From assembly GCA_049602715.1 (NCBI GenBank), contig JBMYRX010000015.1:1-37121 (forward strand): a stretch of 37,121 bases of DNA, written 5' to 3'. Below are positions 8,149 through 16,087 of the stretch, piece after piece. A program made the position numbers and the translations under genes. The first letter of the stretch is position 1, and each line of letters opens with the position of its first letter. The notes below the pieces were generated by a model. It was not told the DNA's origin and made no database searches. It saw only the letters and a list, made by a program, of their open reading frames with translations. Origin of the DNA: GCA-2697345 sp049602715 (GTDB taxonomy: Bacteria; Pseudomonadota; Alphaproteobacteria; Rhodobacterales; Rhodobacteraceae).

Positions 8149-9150
8149 ATGTCAGTTGGAGCCTATATATTCGGATGTTCAGGTCTCGAATTGTCTAAAG
8201 AAGAGAAATCATTTTTCTTTGAAACCCAGCCGTGGGGCTTCATACTTTTCTCAAGAAATATCAAATCAAGACTCCAACTTGGGCAACTCACTAGTCAATT
8301 AAGAGATGCAGTTGGACGTAATTTACCCATTCTTATTGATCAGGAAGGAGGCCGCGTTCAACGGATGAGGTCACCAGAATGGAAAGAGTACTTGCCCGCT
8401 TTGGAACAAGTAAGAAAAACAGGTAGTAATGCTATACGTACTATGTATCTCCGCAACCGCCTTATAGCTTATGACCTTCAGGAAGTTGGCATAGATGTAA
8501 ATTGTTCTCCAATAGCAGATATCCTCAGGGCTGATACTCACCCAATTTTGGCAAATAGATGCTATAGTACGAGCATTGATGAAGTTGTCCAAATAAGTCG
8601 AGCGGTTGCGAATGGACTCATGGATGGCGGCATTTTACCTATACTAAAACATATCCCAGGTTATGGAAGAGCAATCGTAGATGGTCATGAAGAGCTTCCA
8701 AGTGTGTCAGAGCGAGTTGATGTTTTAAAAGAAACAGACTTTTTAGCATTCAAGCGTCTAGCCGATCTGCCAATTAGTATGACTGCACATGTTAGATTTA
8801 CAGATATTGATTACCTTCCCGCTACTATTTCAAAAAAAATAATAAAAATAATCAGAGATGAAATTCAGTTTAAAAATCTTTTGATTACCGATGATATTTC
8901 GATGAGCGCACTGACTGGTTCAATATCTGAAAGGGCAGAGTTGTCTATAAAAGCAGGATGCGATATTGTATTACATTGTAATGGAAACTTAGTTGAAATG
9001 GCCCGGGTTGCAAAGGTTTGTGGTTATCTAAATGGTAGTAGTAAACAGCGAGCGGAAGTTGCGTTGAATTGTCGAAAGCCATCTAATAATGTCAATATTG
9101 AAGAGGTAAAAAGTGAGTTTGAAAGATCAATGCATAGAGTGACCTCATGA
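8149..9150 (+). CDS. nagZ: Beta-N-acetylhexosaminidase NagZ (GH3)
   Basis: Cytoplasmic glycoside hydrolase that removes GlcNAc from anhydro-muropeptides in cell-wall recycling, 333 residues, normal for GH3 NagZ. Visible features are DQEGGRVQRM, SPIADI, THPILANRCY, the acid/base loop with Asp178 and His180, and the nucleophile Asp248 in TDDISMSAL. Two usual positions differ: the family KHFPGHG is KHIPGYG here (Tyr172 for His), and DSH is DGH (Gly179). The catalytic Asp-His pair and nucleophile remain, so activity is likely but the loop may differ. No clear ribosome binding site precedes the ATG. The stop overlaps the scpA start by 4 nt (ATGA), implying coupled translation. Confidence 0.9.
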   Translation: MSVGAYIFGCSGLELSKEEKSFFFETQPWGFILFSRNIKSRLQLGQLTSQLRDAVGRNLPILIDQEGGRVQRMRSPEWKEYLPALEQVRKTGSNAIRTMYLRNRLIAYDLQEVGIDVNCSPIADILRADTHPILANRCYSTSIDEVVQISRAVANGLMDGGILPILKHIPGYGRAIVDGHEELPSVSERVDVLKETDFLAFKRLADLPISMTAHVRFTDIDYLPATISKKIIKIIRDEIQFKNLLITDDISMSALTGSISERAELSIKAGCDIVLHCNGNLVEMARVAKVCGYLNGSSKQRAEVALNCRKPSNNVNIEEVKSEFERSMHRVTS

Positions 9151-9929
9151 GTGATCAGGTCTTTTTTGATGAATGGCGTGAGCAAGAAAACGTAGGCGTT
9201 AAAAAGGCAGCTCAACTTATCGTTGACATAGACGGTTTTGAAGGGCCTCTGGATTTACTTTTAATACTTTGTAGAAACCAGAAAGTTGATCTTTTGAAGA
9301 TTTCTATTGTTCAACTTGTAGATCAATATCTTGAATTTATTGAACAGGCAAAAAAGTTGCGTTTAGAGTTGGCAGCTGATTATTTAGTCATGGCTGCTTG
9401 GTTAGCATTTTTAAAGTCACGACTTTTGTTACCGATAGATCTTGATGATGGCCCGACTGGTGATGAATTGGCAGCGTATTTAGCATTTCAATTAGAACGG
9501 TTGTCAGCTATGAGGGTCTCGGCTTCAAAATTGAATTCTAGAGAAAAATTAGGAAGAAACTTTTTTTCTCGAGGGATGCCTGAAAATGTTAGCAGTACAA
9601 AAAAAGTTAAATATGATGCTAACTTATTGGACATATTACAGGCTTATGCTCGTGTAAGAACCAAAGATGAGTTTAAGCCTTATGTGTTTCAACGTGAAAA
9701 AATATATACAATGAAAGAAGCGTTAGAGAGGTTAAAAAAGTTGATTGTCTTTGCGGGTGATTGGGCTGAACTCTCATCATATCTTCCAGAGTTTCTTGGT
9801 GTAGATCGGGAAAGAAGAAAAAGTGCGACTGCTTCGACTTTCGCTGCTTCATTAGAGCTAGCAAAAGCTGGAGAGATCGAAATTAAGCAGGAGCGGTTGT
9901 TTGCTCCTATTAAATTGAGAAAGAAATAA
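9147..9929 (+). CDS. scpA: Segregation and condensation protein A
   Basis: Kleisin subunit of the SMC-ScpAB condensin, which compacts and segregates the chromosome. The 260-residue protein begins its kleisin domain with DGFEGPLDLLLILCR (residues about 29-43), the family signature that contacts the SMC neck. It continues with ADYLVMAAWLAFLKSRLLLP and ends in a winged-helix segment rich in charged residues that contacts the SMC head. Translation starts within the end of nagZ, and the gene is followed 2 nt later by scpB, so the two condensin partners are made together. The smc gene is not in this window. Confidence 0.95.
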   Translation: MSDQVFFDEWREQENVGVKKAAQLIVDIDGFEGPLDLLLILCRNQKVDLLKISIVQLVDQYLEFIEQAKKLRLELAADYLVMAAWLAFLKSRLLLPIDLDDGPTGDELAAYLAFQLERLSAMRVSASKLNSREKLGRNFFSRGMPENVSSTKKVKYDANLLDILQAYARVRTKDEFKPYVFQREKIYTMKEALERLKKLIVFAGDWAELSSYLPEFLGVDRERRKSATASTFAASLELAKAGEIEIKQERLFAPIKLRKK

Positions 9930-9931
9930 TT

Positions 9932-10573
9932 ATGTCACAAGAAAATCTGAATGAGGAGGCAGGTGCAGCAAAAGTAGCTCGAGATCAAGAACGTATGATC
10001 GAAGCAATTCTATTCGCGGTAAAAGAACCTATTACTATAAACGAACTAAAGAGCAGGATACCCGATGCTGAAAATATTAGGGAAACTCTAAAGATTTTAA
10101 AAAAGAAATATGAGAATCGAGGGGTTAATGTTGTTCGGGTAGGTGACGGCTGGGCTTTTAGAACGGCTAAAGATTTAGGTTTTTTAATGGAAAAAGAAAG
10201 CTTTGAAACTAGAAAGTTAAGTCGAGCAGCTACTGAAACCTTAGCGATTATTGCGTACCATCAGCCAATTACTAGAATTGAAATTGAAGAAATCAGAGGA
10301 GTTTCAGTTTCGCGAGGAACTATTGATCAATTGGTAGAATTAGCTTGGGTTAAGTTTGGGCGTCGGAGGATGAGCCCCGGTAGACCAGTAACGTACGTTA
10401 TTACTGAGACATTTTTAGATCACTTCGGTATGGAAAATGTCACAGATCTCCCAGATTTAAAAGAGCTAAGAGCATCAGGACTTTTAGATAGTAAGCCACC
10501 ATCAACGGAAATTGAAGAGGTAAATAACAACTCAGATGAATTCGAAAACCAGTCAGAGTTTTTTGATGAATAG
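9932..10573 (+). CDS. scpB: Segregation and condensation protein B
   Basis: Second non-SMC subunit of bacterial condensin; two copies dimerise and clamp ScpA. The 213-residue sequence shows the tandem winged-helix arrangement. The first runs from RMIEAILFAVKEPITINELK. The second contains the most conserved block, RAATETLAIIAYHQPITRIEIEEIRG, followed by RRRMSPGRPVTYVITETFLDHFG. An acidic, probably disordered tail rich in Glu, Asp and Asn ends the protein. It starts 2 nt after scpA. The gene ends the rightward run and converges with the dCTP deaminase gene across 38 bp, in which I see no clear hairpin. Confidence 0.95.
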   Translation: MSQENLNEEAGAAKVARDQERMIEAILFAVKEPITINELKSRIPDAENIRETLKILKKKYENRGVNVVRVGDGWAFRTAKDLGFLMEKESFETRKLSRAATETLAIIAYHQPITRIEIEEIRGVSVSRGTIDQLVELAWVKFGRRRMSPGRPVTYVITETFLDHFGMENVTDLPDLKELRASGLLDSKPPSTEIEEVNNNSDEFENQSEFFDE

Positions 10574-10611
10574 AGTATCTTATTTTATAGAAAAATGGGG
10601 AAACTCGAACT

Positions 10612-11694
10612 CTAATCTTTAAAATGCTTGCTGAGTTTTAGGCTTTGTCCTTGATAGTTTGAATTTATACTTTGCCCGTATAATTGTTCCGGGGATTCTA
10701 ACATTTTTTCGAAAACTAAGCGACCTACGATTTGTCCATGCTCCAGTACGAACGGAGCCTCATGGCACCTAACTTCTAAGACACCTTTTGAACCGTTTCC
10801 ACCTTCTTTCTGACTCCCAAACCCGGGATCAAAAAAACCCGCATAATGCACTCTAAATTCTCCAACCATCGCTAGGTAGGGAGCCATTTCGGCAGCGTAG
10901 TTTGCAGGTATATGTACGGACTCTCTGCTTACTAGAATATAAAAGGCATCAGGATCTAATATGATTGCACCTGTATCAGTTCTCAATTCCTCCCAAAAGT
11001 CGTGTGGTTGATAATAGCTCAGCTTATCCAAATCGATTAACCCTGTGTGGGGTTTTGCCCGATATCCTACTAGGTCATTAGTTTTTGGTCTTAAATCGAC
11101 GGAGAATGCTAGGCCTTGATCAATATGTGCGACTCCAGAAACTAAATTCTCTGTTTCATGGACTCGTTTCAATTCCATGTCAGATATTGTAGTCTTGCCT
11201 GACCTAAATCTTATTTGATTTAGACGCATCCCCGGTCGTACCAGTACGCTAAAGGAACGTGGACAGATTTCTACATATAAAGGCCCAGAATATCCTGGTT
11301 CAACTCTATCAAATTCAACTCCAGCATTCGTTATTACTCTAGTAAGCAAGTCAAGTCTTCCAGTTGAACTTTTAGCATTACAAACTGCTCTTACTTTGGA
11401 TGAAAGATTTAATGATTCTAAAAGGGGTATCACATAGACACATCCCTTTTCTAAAACAGCACCGTTAGATAGATCTACTTCATGCATTTTATAATGTTTA
11501 AGTTTTTCTTTAACGGTTAAACTTCTACCGGTCAGAAAAGAAGCACGTACGCGGATTGCCAAACTCCCAAGTCGTAAGTCTAAACTTGCGGGCTGTATCT
11601 GATTATTTGGGATTGCAACTTCACTAACTATATTTTGATTTGCAATCATTTTTTTTATTATTTGACTTGGAATGACACCCGTTCCGTAACCCAT
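10612..11694 (-). CDS. dcd: dCTP deaminase, double-length alphaproteobacterial type
   Basis: Converts dCTP to dUTP, the main route to dTTP precursors. The protein has 360 residues, about twice the roughly 190 of E. coli Dcd, and holds two related dUTPase/Dcd-like halves: the first with NQIQPASLDLRLG and KSSTGRLDLLTR, the second with FSVDLRP, EMAPYLAMVGEFRVHYAGFFDPGFG and EVRCHEAPFVLEHGQIVGRL. Fused or duplicated Dcd is known in alphaproteobacteria. The frame extends 11 codons further upstream, but AGGA 7 nt before the ATG at 11694 fixes the start at MGYGTGVIPSQ. It lies 83 bp downstream of the HAD gene on the same strand. Confidence 0.88.
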   Translation of the reverse strand: MGYGTGVIPSQIIKKMIANQNIVSEVAIPNNQIQPASLDLRLGSLAIRVRASFLTGRSLTVKEKLKHYKMHEVDLSNGAVLEKGCVYVIPLLESLNLSSKVRAVCNAKSSTGRLDLLTRVITNAGVEFDRVEPGYSGPLYVEICPRSFSVLVRPGMRLNQIRFRSGKTTISDMELKRVHETENLVSGVAHIDQGLAFSVDLRPKTNDLVGYRAKPHTGLIDLDKLSYYQPHDFWEELRTDTGAIILDPDAFYILVSRESVHIPANYAAEMAPYLAMVGEFRVHYAGFFDPGFGSQKEGGNGSKGVLEVRCHEAPFVLEHGQIVGRLVFEKMLESPEQLYGQSINSNYQGQSLKLSKHFKD

Positions 11695-11777
11695 AATTTT
11701 TCCTTTTTTGGATGTAATATTAAGCACGATACTGCTTTTTCTCTACTATGAACATAATACATACTAACGCATTTAAC

Positions 11778-12431
11778 TTATTCTAATAGATTTAAAACAG
11801 TTAAGAAACTTTCTTTTGGTCTCACGACATCAAAATGAATAGCGTTTAACCCGACTAGTTGTGCACCTGATATATTTTTAGGTTGATCGTCAATGAATAT
11901 GCACTGGTCCGCCGACAAACCTAAATCTCGCAAACATGAATTATAAGATCTTGGATCTGGTTTAAGTATTTTTGTATAAGTTGCATCATGTATAGTTTCA
12001 AAGGATTTAAGAAAAGGTAACTTGTTACGAAAGTCTTTTCCATAAAATAAATCTAGTTCGTTTGATAGGATAGCGAGCTTTAAATTTTTCTTTAATGCAA
12101 AGTCAATAATTTGCTTAGCTTCAGGTCGAATAATATCCAACGGCATGGTACCTCGGGCAGCATTAACAAAATCTGAAATTTCTTTCCAATCTTTTTTAAC
12201 TAAAGTACCAACCTCGTCAGTTCGAATTTTCCAGTAATCTCTTTCAGAAATCTCGTTATTTTGCATGGATCTCCATAGTGAGTCAGAATCAGGATCAAAT
12301 GGTCCTCTCCATTTGAGAGTATTTGGTTGTAACCCAAGAGCCTTTTCAGTCAGGTCATGTGTTTCGAAAAGTGTTTTGGAAATTACACCACCAAAGTCAA
12401 AAATTATACATCTTATTTTTTCTTTGATCAT
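11778..12431 (-). CDS. HAD-superfamily hydrolase, subfamily IA
   Basis: A 217-residue haloacid dehalogenase-type phosphatase. Motif I is IIFDFGGVI with the nucleophilic Asp; the second motif-I Asp is Gly, as in YihX-like and epoxide-hydrolase N-terminal HAD domains. Motif II is LAILSNE, motif III is the Lys in KILKPDPRSY, and motif IV is CIFIDDQPKN with the Mg-binding Asp pair. A helical cap domain lies between motifs I and II. Substrates are probably small sugar or nucleotide phosphates, but nothing here specifies which. The ribosome binding site before the ATG is weak. It precedes dcd on the same strand and lies downstream of tRNA-Pro. Confidence 0.82.
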   Translation of the reverse strand: MIKEKIRCIIFDFGGVISKTLFETHDLTEKALGLQPNTLKWRGPFDPDSDSLWRSMQNNEISERDYWKIRTDEVGTLVKKDWKEISDFVNAARGTMPLDIIRPEAKQIIDFALKKNLKLAILSNELDLFYGKDFRNKLPFLKSFETIHDATYTKILKPDPRSYNSCLRDLGLSADQCIFIDDQPKNISGAQLVGLNAIHFDVVRPKESFLTVLNLLE

Positions 12432-12495
12432 GAGAGCTTCAAATATTTTGTGTACAGTTTAACATTAACTCTTTTGTATGGGGTTCACGAATACT

Positions 12496-12526
12496 CCATA
12501 AGAAAATATTTATCACTTTCTTATGG
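12496..12526 (-). other. Perfect 10-bp inverted repeat that includes the tRNA-Pro CCA end
   Basis: CCATAAGAAA (minus strand, starting with the tRNA's own CCA) is repeated in inverted form as TTTCTTATGG after an 11-nt loop. It would form a hairpin directly on the 3' trailer of the tRNA transcript. No T-run follows, so it is not a standard intrinsic terminator; it may guide 3'-end processing or termination. Confidence 0.5.
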
Positions 12527-12600
12527 TCGGGCCAGCAGGACTTGAACCTGCGACCTTCCGTCCCCCAGACGGACGCGCTACCAGGCTGCGCCATGGCCCG
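12524..12600 (-). tRNA. tRNA-Pro (anticodon GGG)
   Basis: A complete 77-nt tRNA on the minus strand with encoded CCA. The acceptor stem is CGGGCCA paired with TGGCCCG, followed by discriminator A and CCA. The D-arm has GCGCAGCCTGGTAGCGC. The anticodon arm is TCCGT, loop CTGGGGG, ACGGA, giving anticodon GGG with G at position 37, as expected for proline. The T-arm is GCAGG-TTCAAGT-CCTGC. The initial C1-G72 pair is characteristic of bacterial tRNA-Pro. It lies between merR (upstream on the same strand) and the HAD gene. Confidence 0.97.
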
Positions 12601-12646
12601 AGCCCTTTTCATAAAGTTTTTAAATCTTGAAGCAAGTGGTTAATCA

Positions 12647-13216
12647 TCAATAGAAACTATTTTTTGAGGCAAAAAACAAATCGCTAGCTAGTTTATCTCG
12701 CTTTTTAGTTAGCTTTTCGGCCAATTCACTAAGAAGTATGCTATTTGTAGTTTTAATCACTTCGCCGGATCGAAGTTTTTTCATAATAACAACTTTGGAA
12801 TTAAAGCTAGAAAGGCTATGAATAGGTTTTTGATAATGCTCGGCCATAGTCATAATGCCCTCACCTAGGCTCGTTGAGGTGCTCTTGGTTTCATTAATAT
12901 TCTGTATTTTAGTTTTGATAGGAAGATCGTCTCCAAAATTTAGAGGTCGGGAATAGGTTGAGATACCTAATACTCCTTCGTTTTCTATTTTTTTATTTAA
13001 AGCTCTTATGGTCAAGCCTTCATTATGCAGAAGGTGTTTAATTCCACCCAGTAATAGCATATCGTTAGGCCTATAGTAACGTCTTCCTCCAGATCGTTTG
13101 ACTGGTACAACTTCTTTTATTTTACTCTCCCAAAACCGTAATACGTGTGTTGGTAGTTCAAGCCAATCTGCGACCTCACTAATAGTTCTAAAAGCGTCAG
13201 GCGCTTTTTTTATCAC
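12647..13216 (-). CDS. MerR-family transcriptional regulator
   Basis: A 189-residue regulator with an N-terminal MerR winged helix: FRTISEVADWLELPTHVLRFWE (helix-turn-helix), then RSGGRRYYRPNDMLLLGGIKHLL (wing). The region after about residue 85 has no metal-binding cysteines and no known effector domain; it is variable and largely polar. Translation starts at a GTG preceded by a perfect AGGAGG at 6 nt. It follows ihfA by 27 bp, the arrangement conserved across Rhodobacterales, so it belongs to the lipid-synthesis/ihfA cluster. Its targets are unknown. Confidence 0.88.
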   Translation of the reverse strand: MIKKAPDAFRTISEVADWLELPTHVLRFWESKIKEVVPVKRSGGRRYYRPNDMLLLGGIKHLLHNEGLTIRALNKKIENEGVLGISTYSRPLNFGDDLPIKTKIQNINETKSTSTSLGEGIMTMAEHYQKPIHSLSSFNSKVVIMKKLRSGEVIKTTNSILLSELAEKLTKKRDKLASDLFFASKNSFY

Positions 13217-13243
13217 TAAGTTCCTCCTATAAGCTTTATACGA

Positions 13244-13543
13244 TTACTTGTTTCCGGCTTCGACACTATCTTTCATGATTTGTGAAGGTCTGAAAGATAT
13301 AACCCTTCTTGGAGCTATGGTCGCTGCTAGACCAGTTTTGGGATTTCTTCCCATTCGTTTGTTCTTGTCAAGAATATTAAAAGTACCGAATGTAGATATT
13401 TTGACCTGTTCACCTCTAACTAACGCATCGCAAATATGGTTCAACACGCTTTCGACTAGTTCTGCTGACTCTGCTCGAGATAGACCTAATTCTCTATAAA
13501 CTGCTTCACTTAAGGTAGTCCTAGTTAGCGTTTTGGAACTCAT
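13244..13543 (-). CDS. ihfA: Integration host factor alpha subunit
   Basis: Sequence-biased DNA-bending protein of the HU/IHF family, working as a heterodimer with IhfB in nucleoid structure, recombination and transcription. With the ATG at 13543 it has 99 residues, the normal length; a TTG two codons upstream is in frame, but AGGGAG is 7 nt from the ATG. Characteristic sequence is KISTFGTFNILDKNKRMGRNPKTG, the DNA-contacting arm with the Pro that intercalates into DNA, then RRVISFRPSQIMKDSV. It is followed by the MerR gene and separated from fabH upstream by a 120-bp gap holding a hairpin. Confidence 0.95.
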   Translation of the reverse strand: MSSKTLTRTTLSEAVYRELGLSRAESAELVESVLNHICDALVRGEQVKISTFGTFNILDKNKRMGRNPKTGLAATIAPRRVISFRPSQIMKDSVEAGNK

Positions 13544-13628
13544 TTTCAATCTCCCTTAAAATAATGTTATGCAATAGATAAATTATGAGTCAATATATGA
13601 ACCAAAGATTTTTTATATTTTAAAAATT

Positions 13629-13656
13629 TAATCTCATATTTTGAGATTATTTTTTT
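13629..13656. terminator. Probable terminator or bidirectional hairpin between fabH and ihfA
   Basis: TAATCTCA and TGAGATTA form a perfect 8-bp stem with a 5-nt loop. On the + strand seven T residues follow directly; on the - strand, the direction of fabH, the hairpin is followed by AAATTTTT. It lies 12 bp after the fabH stop, so it probably ends or attenuates the DUF177-rpmF-plsX-fabH transcript and leaves ihfA-merR with its own promoter. The stem is AT-rich and only moderately strong. Confidence 0.45.
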
Positions 13657-13667
13657 GATGACTACAA

Positions 13668-14642
13668 TTATAATCTGAGAAGTATTGAACCCCAAGCCAA
13701 TCCGCCTCCAATAGCTTCCATTAAAATCAAGTCTTGTTTTTTAAATTTTCCCTCCGATTTCGCAACTGATAGTGCTAAAGGGATCGAAGCTGCGGAGGTA
13801 TTACCGTGGTCATGAACTGTAATGATTATTTTTTCTAATGGTAATTTTAGCTTTTGGGCAGTGGCTTTTATTATTCTTAAGTTAGCCTGATGTGGCACCA
13901 TCCAGTCTATATCTGATGCTACTAAACCTGTTTTGTTGAGGATGGTGTCTGCAGTGGCTGATAATTTTTCCACAGCATGTTTGAAAACCTCTTTACCTTG
14001 CATTACCAAAACACCAGTAGTTTGTGTTGAGGATACTCCACCGTCTACATAAAGCAAATCTCTATAACGTCCATCTGAGTTAAGATCAGTTGCTAAAATA
14101 CCTTGATCAAGTTCTCCGGTTGAAAGATCTTTTGCCTCAAGGACAACTGCACCGGCACCATCCCCGAATAAAACACTTGTACTCCTATCCTTCCAATTCA
14201 TTATCCTAGAAAATGTTTCTGCGCCTATCACTAAAACACGATTTGCTTGTTTAGATATTATAAGTGCATCAGCGTTTGCTAAGGCAAAAACAAAACCAGC
14301 ACAAACAGCTTGAATATCAAATGCGAACCCTGATCTGATATTTAAAGCTCCCTGCACAATTGTTGCTACAGAAGGAAAAGTTGTATCTGGTGTTGATGTC
14401 GCTACTATTATTGCGTCAATCTCGGATCCTTTTATATTTGCGTCCAAAAGAGCAGCTTTAGCTGCCTCTATCGCTAAGCTAGATGTCGTTTGGTCTGGAT
14501 CTGCGAAATGACGTCTTTTTATTCCTGAGCGTGATGAGATCCATTCATCAGAAGTTTCAGTCCATTTCTCAAATTCGCTATTTTCTACCACTCTACTTGG
14601 TAGCGAGTGACCAACTCCTATTAGGCAAGACCTACGTAACAT
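13668..14642 (-). CDS. fabH: 3-oxoacyl-ACP synthase III (FabH)
   Basis: Condenses acetyl-CoA with malonyl-ACP to start type II fatty acid synthesis. The 324-residue thiolase-fold protein has the whole catalytic triad: Cys114 in IQAVCAGFVFAL, His in WMVPHQANLRII and Asn in HDHGNTSAASIP. The C-terminal GGGLAWGSILLRL is typical. It starts 15 bp after the plsX stop and is part of the conserved plsX-fabH pair linking phospholipid and fatty acid synthesis. A terminator-like hairpin follows the stop. Confidence 0.96.
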   Translation of the reverse strand: MLRRSCLIGVGHSLPSRVVENSEFEKWTETSDEWISSRSGIKRRHFADPDQTTSSLAIEAAKAALLDANIKGSEIDAIIVATSTPDTTFPSVATIVQGALNIRSGFAFDIQAVCAGFVFALANADALIISKQANRVLVIGAETFSRIMNWKDRSTSVLFGDGAGAVVLEAKDLSTGELDQGILATDLNSDGRYRDLLYVDGGVSSTQTTGVLVMQGKEVFKHAVEKLSATADTILNKTGLVASDIDWMVPHQANLRIIKATAQKLKLPLEKIIITVHDHGNTSAASIPLALSVAKSEGKFKKQDLILMEAIGGGLAWGSILLRL

Positions 14643-14656
14643 TATACTGTTTTCCC

Positions 14657-15667
14657 TTAATTAACCTGCACTATATTGTTAACCCCAGATTTGCTCAGCC
14701 TGGCGGCTAAAGCTATAGCGGATGCTATACCTGTTCTGTCTGCAGATCCATGCGATTTTATAACTGTTCCATTTAACCCAAGGAATACACCACCATTTAC
14801 ACTTCTGGGATCAATTTCTAGTTTCATTTTTTTTAGACTTGAGGCAAGAAAAAGCGAACCAAACTTTGACATTATATTTGAGGCCAAAGAAATTTTTATT
14901 TTTTCGGAAATAAAATTTGATGTCCCTTCTGCGGTTTTTATCGCGATATTGCCAGTAAAACCATCGGTTACAATAATATCTACTCTATTCGACGGTATAT
15001 CGCTTCCCTCAACAAAACCGATGAACTTGAAGTTTTCAGTTATAGATTTTGTTTGAATTAATTCATACGCTAGCTTTAGTTCGTTATGGCCCTTATGTTC
15101 TTCTGTTCCCATATTTAGCAGGCCCACTCTCGGTGTTTTAATATCTAAGCCTTGTTTTGCATAATTTACTCCCATAATAGAAAATTGTAAAAGATCGTTA
15201 TGATCTGCTTTTATGTCTGCCCCAACGTCAAGTACGATATTAAAACCAGACTTATTCCTCGATGGCCAGAGACAGGCTATCGCCGGGCGGTTGACACCTA
15301 AGGATTTCTTCAAGCGTATAACTGATAACGCCATTAAAGCTCCTGTATTTCCGCCACTTACACAGGCGTCCGCAGACCCTGTTCTCACTGACTCAATGGC
15401 AGACCACATTGAGGTGTCTTTACCATGCCTCAGTACAGAACTTGGTTTTTGATTCATTGATACAACGTCCTTTGCATCAATTATTGAGCATTTGTTCTGA
15501 ATCTTACTATTTTTTATTAATTCAGATAATTCTAAGCGATTTCCATGAACTAGAAATTTTATATTAGGGTAGTTACTTGCACACTGACGTATACCAAATA
15601 CAACTTCTTTTGGTCCAAGGTCTCCACCCATAGCATCTATTGATATTACTGATTTAATATTTTCCAA
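14657..15667 (-). CDS. plsX: Phosphate acyltransferase PlsX
   Basis: Makes acyl-phosphate from acyl-ACP for the PlsY step of phosphatidic acid synthesis; a peripheral membrane enzyme. The 336-residue protein begins with the family signature SIDAMGGDLGPKEVV and contains VLRHGKDTSMW, VSGGNTGALMAL and TDGFTGNIAIKTAEG. Translation must start at TTG (15667): a stop codon lies directly upstream, and the next ATG falls inside the conserved DAMGGD motif. A weak AGG lies 7 nt ahead. It follows rpmF by 43 bp and precedes fabH by 14 bp. Confidence 0.95.
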   Translation of the reverse strand: MENIKSVISIDAMGGDLGPKEVVFGIRQCASNYPNIKFLVHGNRLELSELIKNSKIQNKCSIIDAKDVVSMNQKPSSVLRHGKDTSMWSAIESVRTGSADACVSGGNTGALMALSVIRLKKSLGVNRPAIACLWPSRNKSGFNIVLDVGADIKADHNDLLQFSIMGVNYAKQGLDIKTPRVGLLNMGTEEHKGHNELKLAYELIQTKSITENFKFIGFVEGSDIPSNRVDIIVTDGFTGNIAIKTAEGTSNFISEKIKISLASNIMSKFGSLFLASSLKKMKLEIDPRSVNGGVFLGLNGTVIKSHGSADRTGIASAIALAARLSKSGVNNIVQVN

Positions 15668-15710
15668 TTAATAGCCTGTAATCCGCTGATGGTTTACAGG
15701 TAGATTACGC

Positions 15711-15917
15711 TTAAGCGGCGTCCTCGTCTAGATCGACTTCTTCATTAATTGAAATAACTTCGCGTTCTGCGTAATAACCGCAAGATGGACAAACATGATG
15801 AGGTCTCTTTAATTCACCACAGTTCGGACATTCGGTTGCTGTATCTGCAGACAACGTGTCGTGAGAACGACGATTATTCCTGCGTGATCGAGATACTTTA
15901 TTCTGTTGAACCGCCAT
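15711..15917 (-). CDS. rpmF: 50S ribosomal protein L32
   Basis: Large-subunit ribosomal protein of 68 residues. It has the basic N-terminus MAVQQNKVSRSRRNNRRSHD and a zinc ribbon with two CxxC pairs (CPNCGELKRPHHVCPSC). All four cysteines are present, so this is the zinc-binding form. An acidic C-terminal tail (EEVDLDEDAA) is usual in alphaproteobacterial L32. AGGA 7 nt before the ATG supports the start. It is placed between DUF177 and plsX as in most proteobacteria, although the 170-bp gap ahead suggests a promoter of its own. Confidence 0.97.
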   Translation of the reverse strand: MAVQQNKVSRSRRNNRRSHDTLSADTATECPNCGELKRPHHVCPSCGYYAEREVISINEEVDLDEDAA

Positions 15918-16087
15918 TATATTATCCTAACTATCAAAACTGTCGCTTGTGCGTTTATCGTGTGCTAATTCATCCTAAAGGATTTAAATTATTTTTTAAA
16001 TTTGTCCGCTATCAACTGTTTAAATCGAAGGCGTACTATTTTATAAACGGTCTGTTATCCTAATCTCTTCTCTTAATCAAGCGGTTA
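15918..16087 (-). promoter_or_regulatory. 170-bp gap upstream of rpmF with a candidate sigma-70-type promoter
   Basis: On the minus strand, TTGATA (16015-16010) and TAATTT (15991-15986) are 18 nt apart, close to a housekeeping -35/-10 pair, and would give a leader of about 65 nt before rpmF. The gap holds no convincing gene. Autoregulated leaders are common ahead of ribosomal protein genes, but I see no clear structure that shows one here. Confidence 0.3.

Noticed and set aside
12524..12600. tRNA-Pro as an attachment site of an integrated element
   Set aside because: No integrase, no direct repeat of the tRNA 3' end and no foreign genes on either side.
15785..16063. A 92-codon open frame on the + strand across rpmF and the gap beside it
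   Set aside because: It overlaps rpmF antisense, has no ribosome binding site and its product has no protein-like pattern.
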